Assembly (NCBI GenBank): GCA_918797485.1
Contig: CAKKNE010000006.1
Location: 3,720,001 to 3,784,000, forward strand
Direction of reading: 5' to 3'
Length of the DNA stretch: 64,000 bases
DNA from: Pelagomonas calceolata
Lineage: Eukaryota > Sar > Pelagophyceae > Pelagomonadales > Pelagomonadaceae
The position numbers were made by a program, and so were the translations under genes. The notes beneath the pieces were generated by a model. It had not been told where the DNA came from. It searched no databases and was given only the letters and a program-made list of their open reading frames with translations. Positions 27,687 to 38,538 of this stretch are shown one piece after another (the first letter of the stretch is position 1; every line of letters starts with the position of its first letter).

Positions 27687-28415
27687 ATGAGGCTCTTAGC
27701 GCATCTGCTAGGCGTCTTTGCCGCCTGCTCGGCGAACCCATTGCTCTCCCTCTTCTCCAAGGCCAAATCATTGGCCTCGGCAAGGAACATCGGCATTACC
27801 GCCCTACTGCCGGCTCTCAATACTGTCCGGGAAGCGGCCAGTGCGGCCGAAGACGACCGCCAGGGACTCAAGGACTCGTTGCGCGAGAAAGCGAGCGAGA
27901 CGGCTAAGTACTGCGTATGGCTCCACCTCGACAGAGATGAGAAGGCCGCGAAAGAGATCGATTGTGATGAGTTCACCAAGATGGTCAAGACAGGCCTGCC
28001 GCGCATGAAGAAGAAATTGCGCCGCCGCGGATTTCTTTCGCGGCTGTTCACGTCGACGCCGTCAAACGAACTCGTCGAGATGTTCCTGGAAGAGGAGATC
28101 GCGAAGACCCTCAAAGAGAAGAAGGTGAGTCTGAAGGATGGGGACAATGGAGGCTATCTTCCTCATCTGGGCGCGAGGAAGCCAAGCGAAGCTGCCTGCC
28201 GCACGAATAAGTCCGAGAAGGCACCGAAGGAGGAGAAAGCGTGCCCCAAGGGGGCGCTGTGCTTTCCGTGGCCCAAACTCGCTTGGATCAAGCCGCCGCC
28301 GATGTGCACGATTCCTAAAGACAGCACGGTGGCGACGCAAACCAAGTTCGGCAAGCGGCTCCTCGTCGCGGTCACGTCGGCTCTCCTCGGCGTCGCGCTG
28401 CTGCCCTTCAAGTGA
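27687..28415 (+). CDS. Secretory hypothetical protein
   Basis: 242 residues with signal peptide MRLLAHLLGVFAACSA. A helical, charged middle (EDDRQGLKDSLREKASETAK, SNELVEMFLEEEIAKTLKEK) follows, then a Cys-containing basic region (EKAPKEEKACPKGALCFPWP). A C-terminal hydrophobic stretch (RLLVAVTSALLGVALLPF) may be a membrane anchor. Not recognised. Confidence 0.65.
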   Translation: MRLLAHLLGVFAACSANPLLSLFSKAKSLASARNIGITALLPALNTVREAASAAEDDRQGLKDSLREKASETAKYCVWLHLDRDEKAAKEIDCDEFTKMVKTGLPRMKKKLRRRGFLSRLFTSTPSNELVEMFLEEEIAKTLKEKKVSLKDGDNGGYLPHLGARKPSEAACRTNKSEKAPKEEKACPKGALCFPWPKLAWIKPPPMCTIPKDSTVATQTKFGKRLLVAVTSALLGVALLPFK

Positions 28416-28494
28416 GACTGCTCGCGCCGCGCTCCACTCCTGCCTAAGCGCACCAATTGCTAGAAACACCGGAGATCATTAGTCCCGGGGAACC

Positions 28495-29177
28495 TCAGAC
28501 GCTCGGGATCGCGTCCCCACTCATCCCGACCGCGAAGGCCAGGAGCAAGACGGCGCCGAGGCCGCCGAGGATCATCATCGAGCCGCTTTGCTGGTCTTTT
28601 GACTCGATCAAGATGCCGATCTGCGCGACGACGTCCCGGCCGTTCTTCGCTCGGTAGAGCTGCTCGCCGACGGCGGCGTCCGAGTCGATCACGGGCGAAC
28701 TGGCGCGCGACGCGATCGAGCGCCACGAGCCGCCCTGCTTCTTTTCGATACTGATGTTGCCGCCTTTGTTGCTCCAGCTCAGCTGGACGTGGCCGTGCTC
28801 CTCCGCGGTAGCAGGCGTCTCGACGACCTTCGCGTTCATGCGCAGGCCGCCGCCGCCCAGCTCGGCGGACGCGCCTTCGATCGACATCCCGATCAGGCCG
28901 TCGGCCGCAGCTTTTGCGTATTTCTGCTTGGTACGCTGTTCTCGCTCCGATCTACTGCGCGCCGTCGCCGCGTCGTCGACCTGTTGCTCGAGCCACGGCG
29001 CGTAGAGGCGGCCGTCCTTGTTGACGAACTTGGACGCTGCGCCTTTTAATTTATTCGTATCGTAGCTGTCGGTCCACTTGTTGTAGGCCGCCAGGGGCGC
29101 GAGGCGACTCGGTCTCGCCGGCTGACCAGCCCTTGGGCCACAGCAGCTAGGGATGCGAGCAGGATACGCGTAGACAT
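28495..29177 (-). CDS. Signal-peptide protein with C-terminal membrane helix
   Basis: The ATG at 29177 gives the signal peptide MSTRILLASLAAVAQG. One slip near 29128 (GGG, a base apparently missing) connects to LAAYNKWTDSYDTNKLKGAA. Then come helices (EREQRTKQKYAKAAADGLIG), a beta-rich part (GHVQLSWSNKGGNISIEKKQ), and a C-terminal helix MMILGGLGAVLLLAFAVG. Probably a plastid or endomembrane protein; family unknown. A CTAG palindrome lies 122 bp upstream. Confidence 0.55.
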
Positions 29178-29298
29178 GGTGAGGGTGATCTGGTCTGCAG
29201 GGCTATGTTGTCAGCTTTGCACGCTTTGTGCACAGTCTCCGATGCCCGTGAGGGCGAGCACAGCGCGTGGTTCTGGTTCTGCCAATCTGAGCGAGATA

Positions 29299-29322
29299 AC
29301 TAGCGGCCATAAAGACACTAGC
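29299..29322. promoter_or_regulatory. CTAG palindrome, copy 9
   Basis: ACTAGCGGCCATAAAG then ACACTAGC, upstream of the minus-strand start at 29177. Confidence 0.5.
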
Positions 29323-29398
29323 GAAACGGAATCGCTGGATTTGGGGAGGTATCTACAAGAGAGGCGACCCAGAGACTACGAGCACAATATAGATAAAC

Positions 29399-30493
29399 TT
29401 ACGTCGGGTTCGCCGCGAGCAGAATAAAAGTAAAAGGCAGGATCACGAGGTTCGCGAGGACCAGCAGGCCCATTAAAAAAGCGAGCCAGTGCCACGGGCG
29501 CTTCAACGCGCGCATGAACGGGTACGGGTACCGTCCTACTAACTTGTAGTTCATCAGCGTCAACAGGCAGTAGGAAGCACAATAGCACGACGCAAACAAC
29601 GCCACATTCATCACGTTTCTCATAGAAAGCGGGAAGACGCCCGGCCGCTTCGCGAGGAAGCAGTCGAGGATCGCCACCGGCAACGGCGGCAGGTGGCTCA
29701 CCAATGTAATCTCCGTGAAGCGCACGCCGCGCGCGTTCGTGGCCTCCAAGACCTCGCGGCGCCACGTTTCTTCAAACCAGTTCAGCTTCAGGTACAAGAG
29801 CGTCAGGGAGACCGCCACAACAGCAGCAAACGGCGCGAAGAAGTGCGTCAGCGCGAGCAGTTTACCCGAAGCCACGCGAAACTCCGCCAGGCAGCTCACG
29901 ATGAGGTGCGACGTCTGTATGGTCAAAGCTTGCTTCGTGAAGAAGGCGTACGGACCCAATGTCGACGCGCAGGCGTGCGAGTCCGACCCTTTTTCCGGTG
30001 GGGGATTGCGCCATGTGTCCGTAAATAAAGATGAGCCACCACAAAGTAGTAAGAAAGCCGAGGCGACGCATCGATACGACGAGAAAGGCACGTCCACGGA
30101 AGGTTGGGCGAAGGACCGCGACGCTAGTAGTAGTGAAACCACGACGCAGAACACGCCGCGCTGGACCCAGCGCACGCTCCTCGCTTTGACGGCCGGGTCG
30201 TATCCGAGGGACGTCCACCACGCGTCACGATCCAAAATCTTGTCTATTTTTGCTTTCTGTTTCTTTATTTTTTCCTTAACTTGTTTTTTCGTGCGCTTTA
30301 CCTTGTCCTTGACCTGCTTCTTTTTTCTCCTTACGGTCTCCTTGACGCGGTTCTTCGTCCTCCGTATGGAGTTGGTGAGGCTCTCCATTGACGAGGACCG
30401 CGACATCGTGCCGCTCGGGCTCGCCGGCGGGCTCAGCTCGACGGCGAGGTCTGCGGCCTGCTCGGCGGCGCGCTGGCGGCGAGTAGCAACCAT
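29399..30493 (-). CDS. Multi-pass membrane protein, FAR-17a/AIG1-like
   Basis: 364 residues. The first 100 are very basic (RVKETVRRKKKQVKDKVKRT), unlike the rest. Six or so membrane helices follow, including VFCVVVSLLLASRSFA, LLALTHFFAPFAAVVAVSLT, NVALFASCYCASYCLLTLMN and LAFLMGLLVLANLVILPFTF. FFTKQALTIQTSHL and LVSHLPPLPVAILDCF place a Thr and a His where AIG1-family lipid (FAHFA) hydrolases keep their catalytic pair, and GRYPYPFMRAL resembles the family's WxYPF end. The assignment is by pattern only. Confidence 0.58.
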   Translation of the reverse strand: MVATRRQRAAEQAADLAVELSPPASPSGTMSRSSSMESLTNSIRRTKNRVKETVRRKKKQVKDKVKRTKKQVKEKIKKQKAKIDKILDRDAWWTSLGYDPAVKARSVRWVQRGVFCVVVSLLLASRSFAQPSVDVPFSSYRCVASAFLLLCGGSSLFTDTWRNPPPEKGSDSHACASTLGPYAFFTKQALTIQTSHLIVSCLAEFRVASGKLLALTHFFAPFAAVVAVSLTLLYLKLNWFEETWRREVLEATNARGVRFTEITLVSHLPPLPVAILDCFLAKRPGVFPLSMRNVMNVALFASCYCASYCLLTLMNYKLVGRYPYPFMRALKRPWHWLAFLMGLLVLANLVILPFTFILLAANPT

Positions 30494-30653
30494 GCTTGTG
30501 TGCGGTGCTGGTGCGCAGCGATGGCGTGCTGAGGTGCCGTGCAGCTGCCTCCTGAAGAGTATGAGTGTTTGGCGCCTTCAATCAGTGCAAACGTGGAGCG
30601 CTGGCCAACAGCGTGGGTCGTGACAGGCGGCAGCAGTTTCGGGTGCTTGCTCT

Positions 30654-30675
30654 CCTAGTGTCTTTATGTACTAGC
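30654..30675. promoter_or_regulatory. CTAG palindrome, copy 10
   Basis: CCTAGTGTCTTTATG then TACTAGC, 161 bp upstream of the minus-strand start at 30493. Confidence 0.45.
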
Positions 30676-30850
30676 GCTGCGCGATGCGGCGTCCCCTCGT
30701 GCATAGCACGGGTTTGCGCATCAGTTCCATCTCCTGTCCGTCTCGCAGGACCAATCCGGGAGCTTAAGACGCCGAGGAGCCGGCCCGGCGTCGCGCCGCG
30801 AGCGGCCGCCTCCCAGGAAAAACACTGGAGAAAAACACAACAGAACAAAG

Positions 30851-31771
30851 TTAAGCCTCCAACGTCAACGCGGCATCATCACCAGCAAAATTCACGAATG
30901 ACTGGAGCGACGCGCGGCTATCGCCAGACGTCCAGCCCTGGACCGCGTGCGGCCGCTGCACCGACAACATCACCAAATCGCCCGGCGCCACCTCCAGCAC
31001 GATTGGCGGCGGCAGGCGCGCCCGCAGCTCCCGCTGCGCGTCTTCATCGATGGAGACGAGTTTGGAAAGAGTGTGCGCGTTCGTATAAAACTCCCACCTA
31101 TTTTCAAACTGCAGCGGCCACAGCTCCAGATGCCCGCCCTCCGATGGCAATTTCAGGTATAAATTCGCCGAGAAGTGGCCTTTCGAAGGAGACATCGGCG
31201 CCAACTCGTCGACGTGCACGAAGCCCTGCGACCATTGGGTGGGCCCGGCCATGACCCTTCCTAACCCGACGTGGTGCGCGCGGCCCGCGTCATCCTTCTT
31301 CGCCGAGCAGCCGCCCGGCCAGGCATCGTCTAAATCGCAGCGCAGCCGATCCAACGCGTCGCCGCCCGGCAGACTCCTCACCCATTTCTTCGCGTTTGGG
31401 ACGTCCTCCACAAAATACCGCTCCGTGTCGCCGGACGCGACGCACATATTGTAGGGCGTGCCGCCCACAGCTTTTACGTCCGAGGACTCCATGCCGCGCG
31501 CCGAGGTGACCGACCAGTTCCGGGCCGTCTCGCCCGCTTGTTGGATCGCGTCGGCAAGCGGCTCCGGTCTTTGTACAAAGTTTGGAATTACTAATGCCAG
31601 CGTCTCCAGCGCGAAGAGGCGTCTCAATGATTGCGTCGACAGCGCGGCGCTGCGCTCTACTCGTAAGTCTGGCCGCAGCAGCCGGTCCAGATTGCCCCAG
31701 CGGCGCTCGACGTCTTTGAACATCTCGGCTATGGCCCGTTGGCGCACGGCGCGCGACGCCATCGACGACAT
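30851..31771 (-). CDS. 2-oxoglutarate/Fe(II) dioxygenase-like protein
   Basis: The ATG at 31771 begins MSSMASRAVRQRAI. The double-stranded beta-helix core is suggested by QGFVHVDELAPMSPSKG (H-x-D), NLYLKLPSEGGHLELWP, EVAPGDLVMLSVQRPHAVQG (distal His) and SRASLQSFVNF (substrate Arg region). The spacing agrees with prolyl-hydroxylase-like 2OG enzymes. The upstream half (SLRRLFALETLALVIPNFVQ) is helical. Target unknown. Confidence 0.65.
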   Translation of the reverse strand: MSSMASRAVRQRAIAEMFKDVERRWGNLDRLLRPDLRVERSAALSTQSLRRLFALETLALVIPNFVQRPEPLADAIQQAGETARNWSVTSARGMESSDVKAVGGTPYNMCVASGDTERYFVEDVPNAKKWVRSLPGGDALDRLRCDLDDAWPGGCSAKKDDAGRAHHVGLGRVMAGPTQWSQGFVHVDELAPMSPSKGHFSANLYLKLPSEGGHLELWPLQFENRWEFYTNAHTLSKLVSIDEDAQRELRARLPPPIVLEVAPGDLVMLSVQRPHAVQGWTSGDSRASLQSFVNFAGDDAALTLEA

Positions 31772-32227
31772 TCTTGCGCTCTGCGTATTTGTGCGTAGCT
31801 TTATTGGCACCACTAATATGGAGCTGTCTCGTGTGGCTGCTCACCACTCACCGCACGCGTGCCCGGCGTGCTGTTTCGCTTCAGGCCTTTATCGGTCACC
31901 TCGCGGCGATGTGCTACGCAAGTTAAGAGCTATCACAAGCTGTGCTGTACCGCCCCACGCCCAGCCAGGGCTACTGGCTAGCGTACAAGAGTACTAGCTT
32001 TTGGTTGTTTGGAATCAGATCAATAGGGCTGCACACACGATGGTAAACGCACGATAGAGCGTACACACGTGAAGCACAACAAGCCCTCGACAACGCCTCG
32101 CGGCTCCGTGACTCGGCGGGCAGCCTTTTGTGTTGGGGCAACAGCCAACAACAAGACGCCCGCAGCGCGGGGGCTATATATCTCTGGGCGGCGAAACGCA
32201 CCGGCATAGATCAGCAGAGGAACAACC
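31772..32227. other. Divergent spacer
   Basis: It holds a CTAG palindrome (31977) and GGGCAGCC near 32118. No gene seen. Confidence 0.3.
31977..31998. promoter_or_regulatory. CTAG palindrome, copy 11 (near-perfect)
   Basis: GCTAGCGTAC then AAGAGTACTAGC. GTAC-type symmetry; it lies between starts at 31771 and 32228. Confidence 0.45.
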
Positions 32228-35200
32228 ATGCACTTCTCCTGCGAGCCGTCGCCGGGCCCCCAGGTCCCGCCTAGAAGCCCGCGCCGCCGCCGGACGAAAC
32301 CGAAGCCATGGAGACAACCGGTGCAGCCCAGCCCGCGCCCCTGGGGCGTGCCGCCGGCAAAGAGACGCGAAAAGTCGCAAAAGCCCAAACCCTTCCTCGC
32401 GAAATGGCTCGAGCTCGAGCACCGGCCAGCGCCGGCGCCGCCTAAGCCCAAGCCCAAGCCCAGGCCCAAGCCCAAATTGCTCTTACCGGCGAGCGCGGAC
32501 AAGGCCGTCCAGCAATCCGTGGAGTGCGTCGACGCCTTTACATTGGTGCACCGCCACGACGACGACGACGCTTCCAAAATCGCGAAACTGCGCGTCGCGA
32601 ATGCGCAGCTCAAGGGCGACGAGGAGCGGGCTCAATCGGAACTAACGGAAGCGCGGGAGAAGCTCGCGACGGCGCGCCTCGCGGCCGAGGCGGCGCGGCG
32701 CGACGGCGAATCGTTGCGCGAGGACTACGAAGCTGAGAGTGAAGGCGGGCGGCGCGCGCGACAACGCCTATCTGCTGGCCGAGAACGCGAAGCTCAAGAA
32801 GCAGGCGGCCGCGGCGGAGCCCGCCGTCGCGGCGGCAGCGGCGGCCGAGGCGGAGCTGCGCGCCGCGGCGGAGCGCGCGTCCGCCGAGCGCGTCGCGACG
32901 AGCAAACGGATCCGCGACCTCGACGAGCAGCACCGGCAGTCCTCAAACCGGGTCCGGGAGCTCGAGGCGACCGCCGCGGCGATGGCCGAGAACCACCGGC
33001 GGGCGCGGCAGGACTCGGAGAACGCCGCGATGAACGCGAACGCGGCGCTTGCGGCCGACTCCCAGCAAAAAATCCGGGAGCTCACCGAGTCCCATAAACG
33101 CGAGCTCGCGAAGGCCGAGGCAGCGGCCCAGCACGCCGAGGCGGCGGTGAAGGTCGCGGCCGAGACGCACGAACGCGAGCTCGCAGCGCTCGCTGCGACG
33201 CATGAAAAAAGCATAGGCGCGGCCAAAGCGACGGCCGAGGCCGCAGCCCAGCAACGGGCCGCCGCCGCCCAGAAGCGCGCCGCGGACGCCGAGGCCGCGG
33301 CCAAGGCCGAGGCCGCCGCGACGGGCGCGGCCAAGACGCAGATCGCCGCCGCGCAGGAGAAACTCGCGAAGGTCCGCGCCGACCTCGACGCGCAGGCGAC
33401 GCGGCACTCCAAGCTCGCGGACGACCACGATTCTTTAAAGAGGTCCCACGCCGACGCGCAGACGCAGCTCGAGCAGCTCGCGGCCGCGAACGCCGACCTC
33501 CGCAAGAAGGCCGAGCAGCGCGCCGGCCAGGCGTCGGATCTATCCACAAAAAACGTCACGCTCTCCCAAGAACGGGCCGAGCTCCGCAGCGCCGTCGACG
33601 AGGGCCGGCGCCGCGTCGACGCGCTCGAGGCCAAGGCGAAGAAATTGATGGACGAGCGCGCGGCGCTCCAGCAGGCGAACGCCAAGCTCACGAAGGCCGG
33701 CGAGGACATGAAGCGGAGCGTGTCGGCGTTGGAGGCTTCGCACGCCAAGGAGAAGACGCAGCTCGAGGCCGCCAACAGTAAGCACACGGAGCTCCAGCGC
33801 AAGCTCGAGGCTTCCAATAAATTGGCGCGCGACCTCGCCGCGAAGCACAAGGAGCAGGCGTCTTCATCAACTGAGCTGACCACGAAGAACGTCCAACTGT
33901 CGGCGGAAGTCAAGGAGCTCCGGTCGCGCCAGAACGAGGCGACAACACGACTCAAGAACCTCGAGGCCAAGGCGGGTAAGGTGCCCGCTCTGACTGCCGA
34001 CAACGAGACTTTACAAGCGCGCCTCGCGAAGGCGGCCGCCGAGCTCGACGCTTTGACCAAGCAGAACGGCGCGCTGCGCGCCGAGCGCGACGCTGCCGCG
34101 AAGGCCGGTGCCGATGTCGAGGCGCTAACCAAGCAGCAACGCAAAAGCCGCGAGACGATCGAGGCGCTGGAGGCGAAATTCTCGCGAACAACGGAGAAGC
34201 TGGCGGCCGAGCGCGACGCGGCGACCCAGCGGGCCGACGGCCTCGCGGCCGCGCACGAAGAGGCGCGTGGCGCGCTCGAGGCGCGGCTCGCCAAGTCGGG
34301 CGCCGAAATAGATGCTCTAAACAAGCAGAGCGGGAAGCTGCGGTCCGAGCGCGACGCGGCGACCGCGGAGGCCGAGAAGGCGCGCGGCGCCGGCGGCGCG
34401 CTCGAGGCGCGCATTAAGAAGGCCGCCGCCGAAATAGACGGGCTGACCAAACAGTCTCAGAAACTGCGCGCCGAGCGCGACGCGGCTCTTAGTGAACACA
34501 AGCAGGCGCGCGCCGCCGCCGGGTCCCTCGAGGCGCGCGTGAAGAAGGCGGCCACCGAGATCGACGCGCTGCATAAGCAGAGCAAATCCCTCGCGACGAA
34601 GCGTGACGAGGCGCAGAAGCAGGTCCGGGCCCTCGAGGCCTGCGCGGACAAGGTGCCCGACCTCGCGAGGAGCGTCGCGTCGCTCCAGGCCGAGAACGCC
34701 CAGTTGCGCGAGGCCGGCGACGCAGCTAAACGGCGCGCCGACGAGCTGGAGGGGGACAACGCCAAGCTGCGCGCGGCCATCGACGACGCGCTGCGGCCGC
34801 CGCCGCCGCCGCCGCGCGGCGCCGAGAGCCCGACGCGGACGCTCGCCGAGGTCGATTTGGGGAGGACGGGCCGCGGGCGGTCGTCGACGTCGTCCGTGGC
34901 CAGCTCGGAGTCGGGCTTCGCGGGGCTGCAGTCGCTGCAGCGGGAGCTCGAGGAGCGGCGAAACGCCGCCGTGCCCGAGAAGAGGTCCATGTCGTCGCGG
35001 GCCAAGGCGACCGTGGACAAGCACGTCGGCTGGGTCAAGGGGACGATCCTCGCCAAGAAGGCGGCCTCGACGCCCAAGCACTCGACGCCGCGAAGCGTCG
35101 CGACTCCCAAATTCTTCACCGCGCGCTCGAAGCGGAAGGACGAGACGCCGGCCGATTTGCCGCCGGCGGAGGCGGCGGCGGCCACTACCATGTCCTATCC

Positions 35201-35504
35201 TTTGATGGAGTCGCCGCCGCCGCCGACGTCGCCGCCGCCGCCCGCCGCCGCCGCTCTCTCGCCGGAGCTGACGGACCTGGGGGAAGAAGTGGCTGCCGCC
35301 GCCGAGTCCGCGCTCGTGAAGAATGCATTAAGGGCGAACCGGCCCGCGACGCGGACGACGGACTACCCGCGGACGGACGACCTAAGATTTAGTGATATTA
35401 TTACGACCCACGCTTCTTCCGCGACGGTTTTTCGCGGGCGCCGGCGCCGGCGGCGCCTCCTCCGGCTTCGCGTCGAGCTTCCAGCAAATCCTGATCAAAT
35501 CTAA
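32228..35504 (+). CDS. Very long coiled-coil protein
   Basis: A Pro/Lys-rich head (PPKPKPKPRPKPK) is followed by about 700 residues of almost pure heptad coil with a repeated unit: IDALNKQSGKLRSERDAATA, IDGLTKQSQKLRAERDAAL and IDALHKQSKSLATKRDEAQ. This shows internal duplication of a roughly 45-residue block. A basic Ser/Thr tail follows (STPKHSTPRSVATPKF), then a Pro-rich end. One slip near 32729 (one extra A) joins the head to the coil. The last 120 bp overlap the next gene's 3' end tail-to-tail. Probably a cytoskeletal or structural protein; coils prevent closer assignment. Confidence 0.75.
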
Positions 35505-36578
35505 ACCCGCGCGCGCCGGTTCGGCGCGCGCGGCCGCCGCCGTGGTGGCCGCGATGCGCGCGCAGGTGTCCTCGTCCCCATAGTCGTTCTCCTCGAAGCC
35601 GCCGTAGTAGAAGCTCGGCTTGGGCGGGTCGTCGGTCTCATTGAGTACTTTCTCGGCGGCTTTCAACTCGTCGGATTTCTTGGGGAGCTTCTCGCCCGTG
35701 TAGTCCCCACTTTTTTCTGCCGCTTTCGCCGCCTCTTCCAGCGTCAATGCGACCCTCACACAATCCCACGATGCCCTTCGTTCCGACAACTCCAGTTCCT
35801 CATCAACTTGTTTCTGCGTGAACACGCCCTGTTCTTGCAGATCCTTGAAGGCCTGCTCCGCTTTAGCTAAATCAGGCATCGTCGGCACCTTTTCGGGCGG
35901 CGGTTCTCGTCCCTCAGCCTCCGCCTCGGCGATCTCGCGCTCCCGTTCTTCCCGCTCGTGCGCCTGCCTCGTCCGGTAGCACTCCCACTGCCAGTCGCCG
36001 CCGTCCGGGAACGGTGTTAATATACCTTCTCGCCTTTTCAGGATCTTCTCCTTTGCTCGATCAAACCCTCGAAAACACTCTAGTAAATCATCAACATCTT
36101 CGGCTACTTTCTTCCAGCGCCTATCGTGCTCCTCCTGCATGATCTTCTCGGCCTCCTTCCGGCCTTTGTCCGACTTCGGGGGGAGGTCGACCTCCGGCGG
36201 GTCCTTCAGGAAGTCCACAGCTCTGACTTTTTCCATGAGCTCCGGTGTTACTGTGGCACCGCCGTACTGCAACCGCATCTTCCAGTTCAGGTGCTCGTCG
36301 GGGACCGGGAAGCCCTCCTCGTACATGCTGTTCTTTTCCTTTGACCGCTTGTCGTAGAGATCCCAAGCTTCCATGCCTTCGCGCACAAATCGTTCCATCT
36401 CGCTCTCGTCCAACATTGGATTTTCTTCTCCCTTCGGACCGGCCGTCGGGACGTTGTCGTCCCATTCATCTAGTTTCGTGGGCGCGCCGGACTCGTCCTG
36501 TTGGATGTCGTGCGGCAGGCGGCCGGCCGTGCCCGCGGGGGCGTCGAGCTCCATGCCCTCGTGGTGGAAGGAGGCCAT
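35382..36578 (-). CDS. Charged hypothetical protein
   Basis: 398 intact residues, rich in Glu/Lys/Asp, with no signal or membrane helix. It reads MASFHHEGMELDAPAGTAGR, then PDEHLNWKMRLQYGGATVTP, DDLLECFRGFDRAKEKILKR and WQWECYRTRQAHEREERERE, and ends with a basic tail (APAKNRRGRSVGRNNITKS). It looks like a soluble cytosolic or nuclear protein. Not recognised. Confidence 0.7.
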   Translation of the reverse strand: MASFHHEGMELDAPAGTAGRLPHDIQQDESGAPTKLDEWDDNVPTAGPKGEENPMLDESEMERFVREGMEAWDLYDKRSKEKNSMYEEGFPVPDEHLNWKMRLQYGGATVTPELMEKVRAVDFLKDPPEVDLPPKSDKGRKEAEKIMQEEHDRRWKKVAEDVDDLLECFRGFDRAKEKILKRREGILTPFPDGGDWQWECYRTRQAHEREEREREIAEAEAEGREPPPEKVPTMPDLAKAEQAFKDLQEQGVFTQKQVDEELELSERRASWDCVRVALTLEEAAKAAEKSGDYTGEKLPKKSDELKAAEKVLNETDDPPKPSFYYGGFEENDYGDEDTCARIAATTAAAARAEPARAGLDLIRICWKLDAKPEEAPPAPAPAKNRRGRSVGRNNITKS

Positions 36579-37111
36579 GGTTTCTTGCTATTTTTTTTCT
36601 TTTGCGACGAGCGCGCCTCACTGCTGTGCAGGGCAGCAGCACCCAAACTAACTAGTCCTGCAAACGTTGGCGCTGAAACTCACAACGCTTGATTTATGCG
36701 TGAAAATACAATCAATAAGAAATTGCCAGCGTTGTCCACCGACCAGCGGCGGCACCAGCGGCGTTTTTAGCCTTGCCTGTGCTTGTTGCTTGCTAGTGTC
36801 TCACAGGCGCTAGCCCATGGAGGCTTGCACGGACCTGGTGCTTGCGGTGGAGTCTTCAGAACGGAGTACCGAGGCTTGCTACGATTTCTGGCTCGTCGAG
36901 ACCACGGACCGTCCTCTGCGTCTCGGTGCTGAGCCTCCGCGTTCGCGCCAGTCGACGTAAGGATTGACATACACGCTGCCGGCGCAGCGCCATAGTTCAG
37001 AACTAGCGCGCTGCGTGATCTTACGCTCTCGCGCTCGCCCTGCGCGCCGAATCAGGAGGGAAACCGATCTCAGCCGAGAACGCGCCGCGCAGAACGCGGC
37101 GCGCTGAAGAG
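36579..37111. other. Divergent spacer
   Basis: CTAG palindrome at 36792; GCAGGGCAGCAGC near 36627. No gene seen. Confidence 0.3.
36792..36814. promoter_or_regulatory. CTAG palindrome, copy 12
   Basis: GCTAGTGTCTCACAGG then CGCTAGC, close to consensus; 214 bp upstream of 36578 and 298 bp upstream of 37112. Confidence 0.55.
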
Positions 37112-38280
37112 ATGTCCACGGGCACCTACCTCAAGCCGTTCCGGCCGCCGGGCGCCCAAGCCCGGCGGGGCCAGCAACGCGCCGGGCCGCAAGCCCTGGG
37201 CGCGGCGCCCGCCGCCCAAGCTCTGCACGTCGGGCTTCCTCTCCGGCTCGTGGAAGCCGCCCAAGCGCGTGACCGTCGCCAAGCCGGCGACGAGCCGCCT
37301 CGCCAAGCGCTGCCGCGAGGTCGCCGCGGCGCACCCGCCCACGGTGACGAACGAGGACGAGCTCAGCGTCGAGTCGACGGCGGCCGACTCGGCGCTATGG
37401 GAGGCCGTGGCCAAGGACGCGGCCGAGCTCGACGAGACGGACGGCTGCGAGGAGATCGACTTCAGCGACGTGCGCATGGACGAGGCCTCCGAGGCGGCCG
37501 CGCGGGCGGCCAAGCGCGCGCGCCGCGAGTCGGGCGCGGACGGCCCGCCGGTCCTGCGCCCGGCGTCGGCCGCGGTCGGCAAGCCCGAGCGCCGGGAGAC
37601 GCTGGTCGTCAACGACGACGCGCCCACGGTGGAGGTGGCGTCCGAGGCGTCGGCGCCGGCCGCGCCCTCGCCGAAGCTGAAGCCGGCGAGCCAGAAGGAC
37701 GAGGCGGCCGAGGGCCGGCGCCCGCGCCGCCGACGAAGGAGGCCGAGCCGCAGGAGCCCGAGCCGACGGTCGAGGCGCCGAAAGCCCCGAGGCGCCGGTC
37801 GAGCCCGCTTCCACGGCGGCGGCCGAGCCGACGGCCGAGGAGCCGCCGGCGGCGCCGACGAAGGAGACCGAGCAGACGCCCGAGCAGCGCGCGGCGTGCC
37901 TCGGCGCCTGCGACGGCGTGCTCAAGTACCTCCTGCGCCACAAGCACGCGGCCTGGTTCGCGGACCCCGTCGACCCGGTCGGCATGGGCATCCCGCACTA
38001 CGCGGAGATCATCAAGCAGCCCATGGACTTCGGCACGATCAAGGGCAAGTACAAGGGCGGCCGCTACGCGAGCGCCGAGGCGTTCGCCGCCGACGTGCGC
38101 CTCGTCTTCCGCAACGCGACGACTTTCAACACGGGCGCGGACGAGCCGGTCCACGTCGCCGCCGTGCAGCTCGGCGCCAAGTTCGAGGAGCGCTTCGAGA
38201 GCGCCATGGAGGACGCGCTCTACGAGTCTTCCGACGACGAGGAGGAGGAGGAGGAGGAGCCCGCGCGCCGCCGCCGCTGA
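37112..38280 (+). CDS. Single-bromodomain nuclear protein
   Basis: A basic Pro/Lys head (YLKPFRPPG, GRKPWARRPPPKL, WKPPKRVTVAKP) and an acidic linker (AAELDETDGCEEIDFSDVRM) precede a C-terminal bromodomain. Bromodomain helices are LKYLLRHKHAAWFADPVDP (Z), HYAEIIKQPMDFGTIKGKYK (the ZA-loop end and A helix), FAADVRLVFRNATTFN (B, with the acetyl-lysine-binding Asn in RNATTFN) and AAVQLGAKFEERFESAMED (C). The protein ends in an acidic tract. Slips near 37151, 37712 and 37787 each look like one missing base. It is BET/TAF1-like in sequence but has only one bromodomain. Confidence 0.82.
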
Positions 38281-38538
38281 AGATGTGCTGTGCATTCCCC
38301 CTCCCCCTCCCGGCCTTATAAGAAGACCACACGCACGCCACAGGCGCATCATGCACGTCGTGCGCGCGCCGCGGCTTCTTCGGGCGGCCAATACCCCAGC
38401 GCTTCTCGCAAATCTCTGCGAACGCAGGCCTCAGGACCGGTGGCAGGCCCGAGCGCAAACCGCGGGCAACACTACACAAAGACCTTCGCCCGGCCGACGC
38501 GTCTGCCCCGCCGTTGCACGGCGCTGCTACGTTCACAA

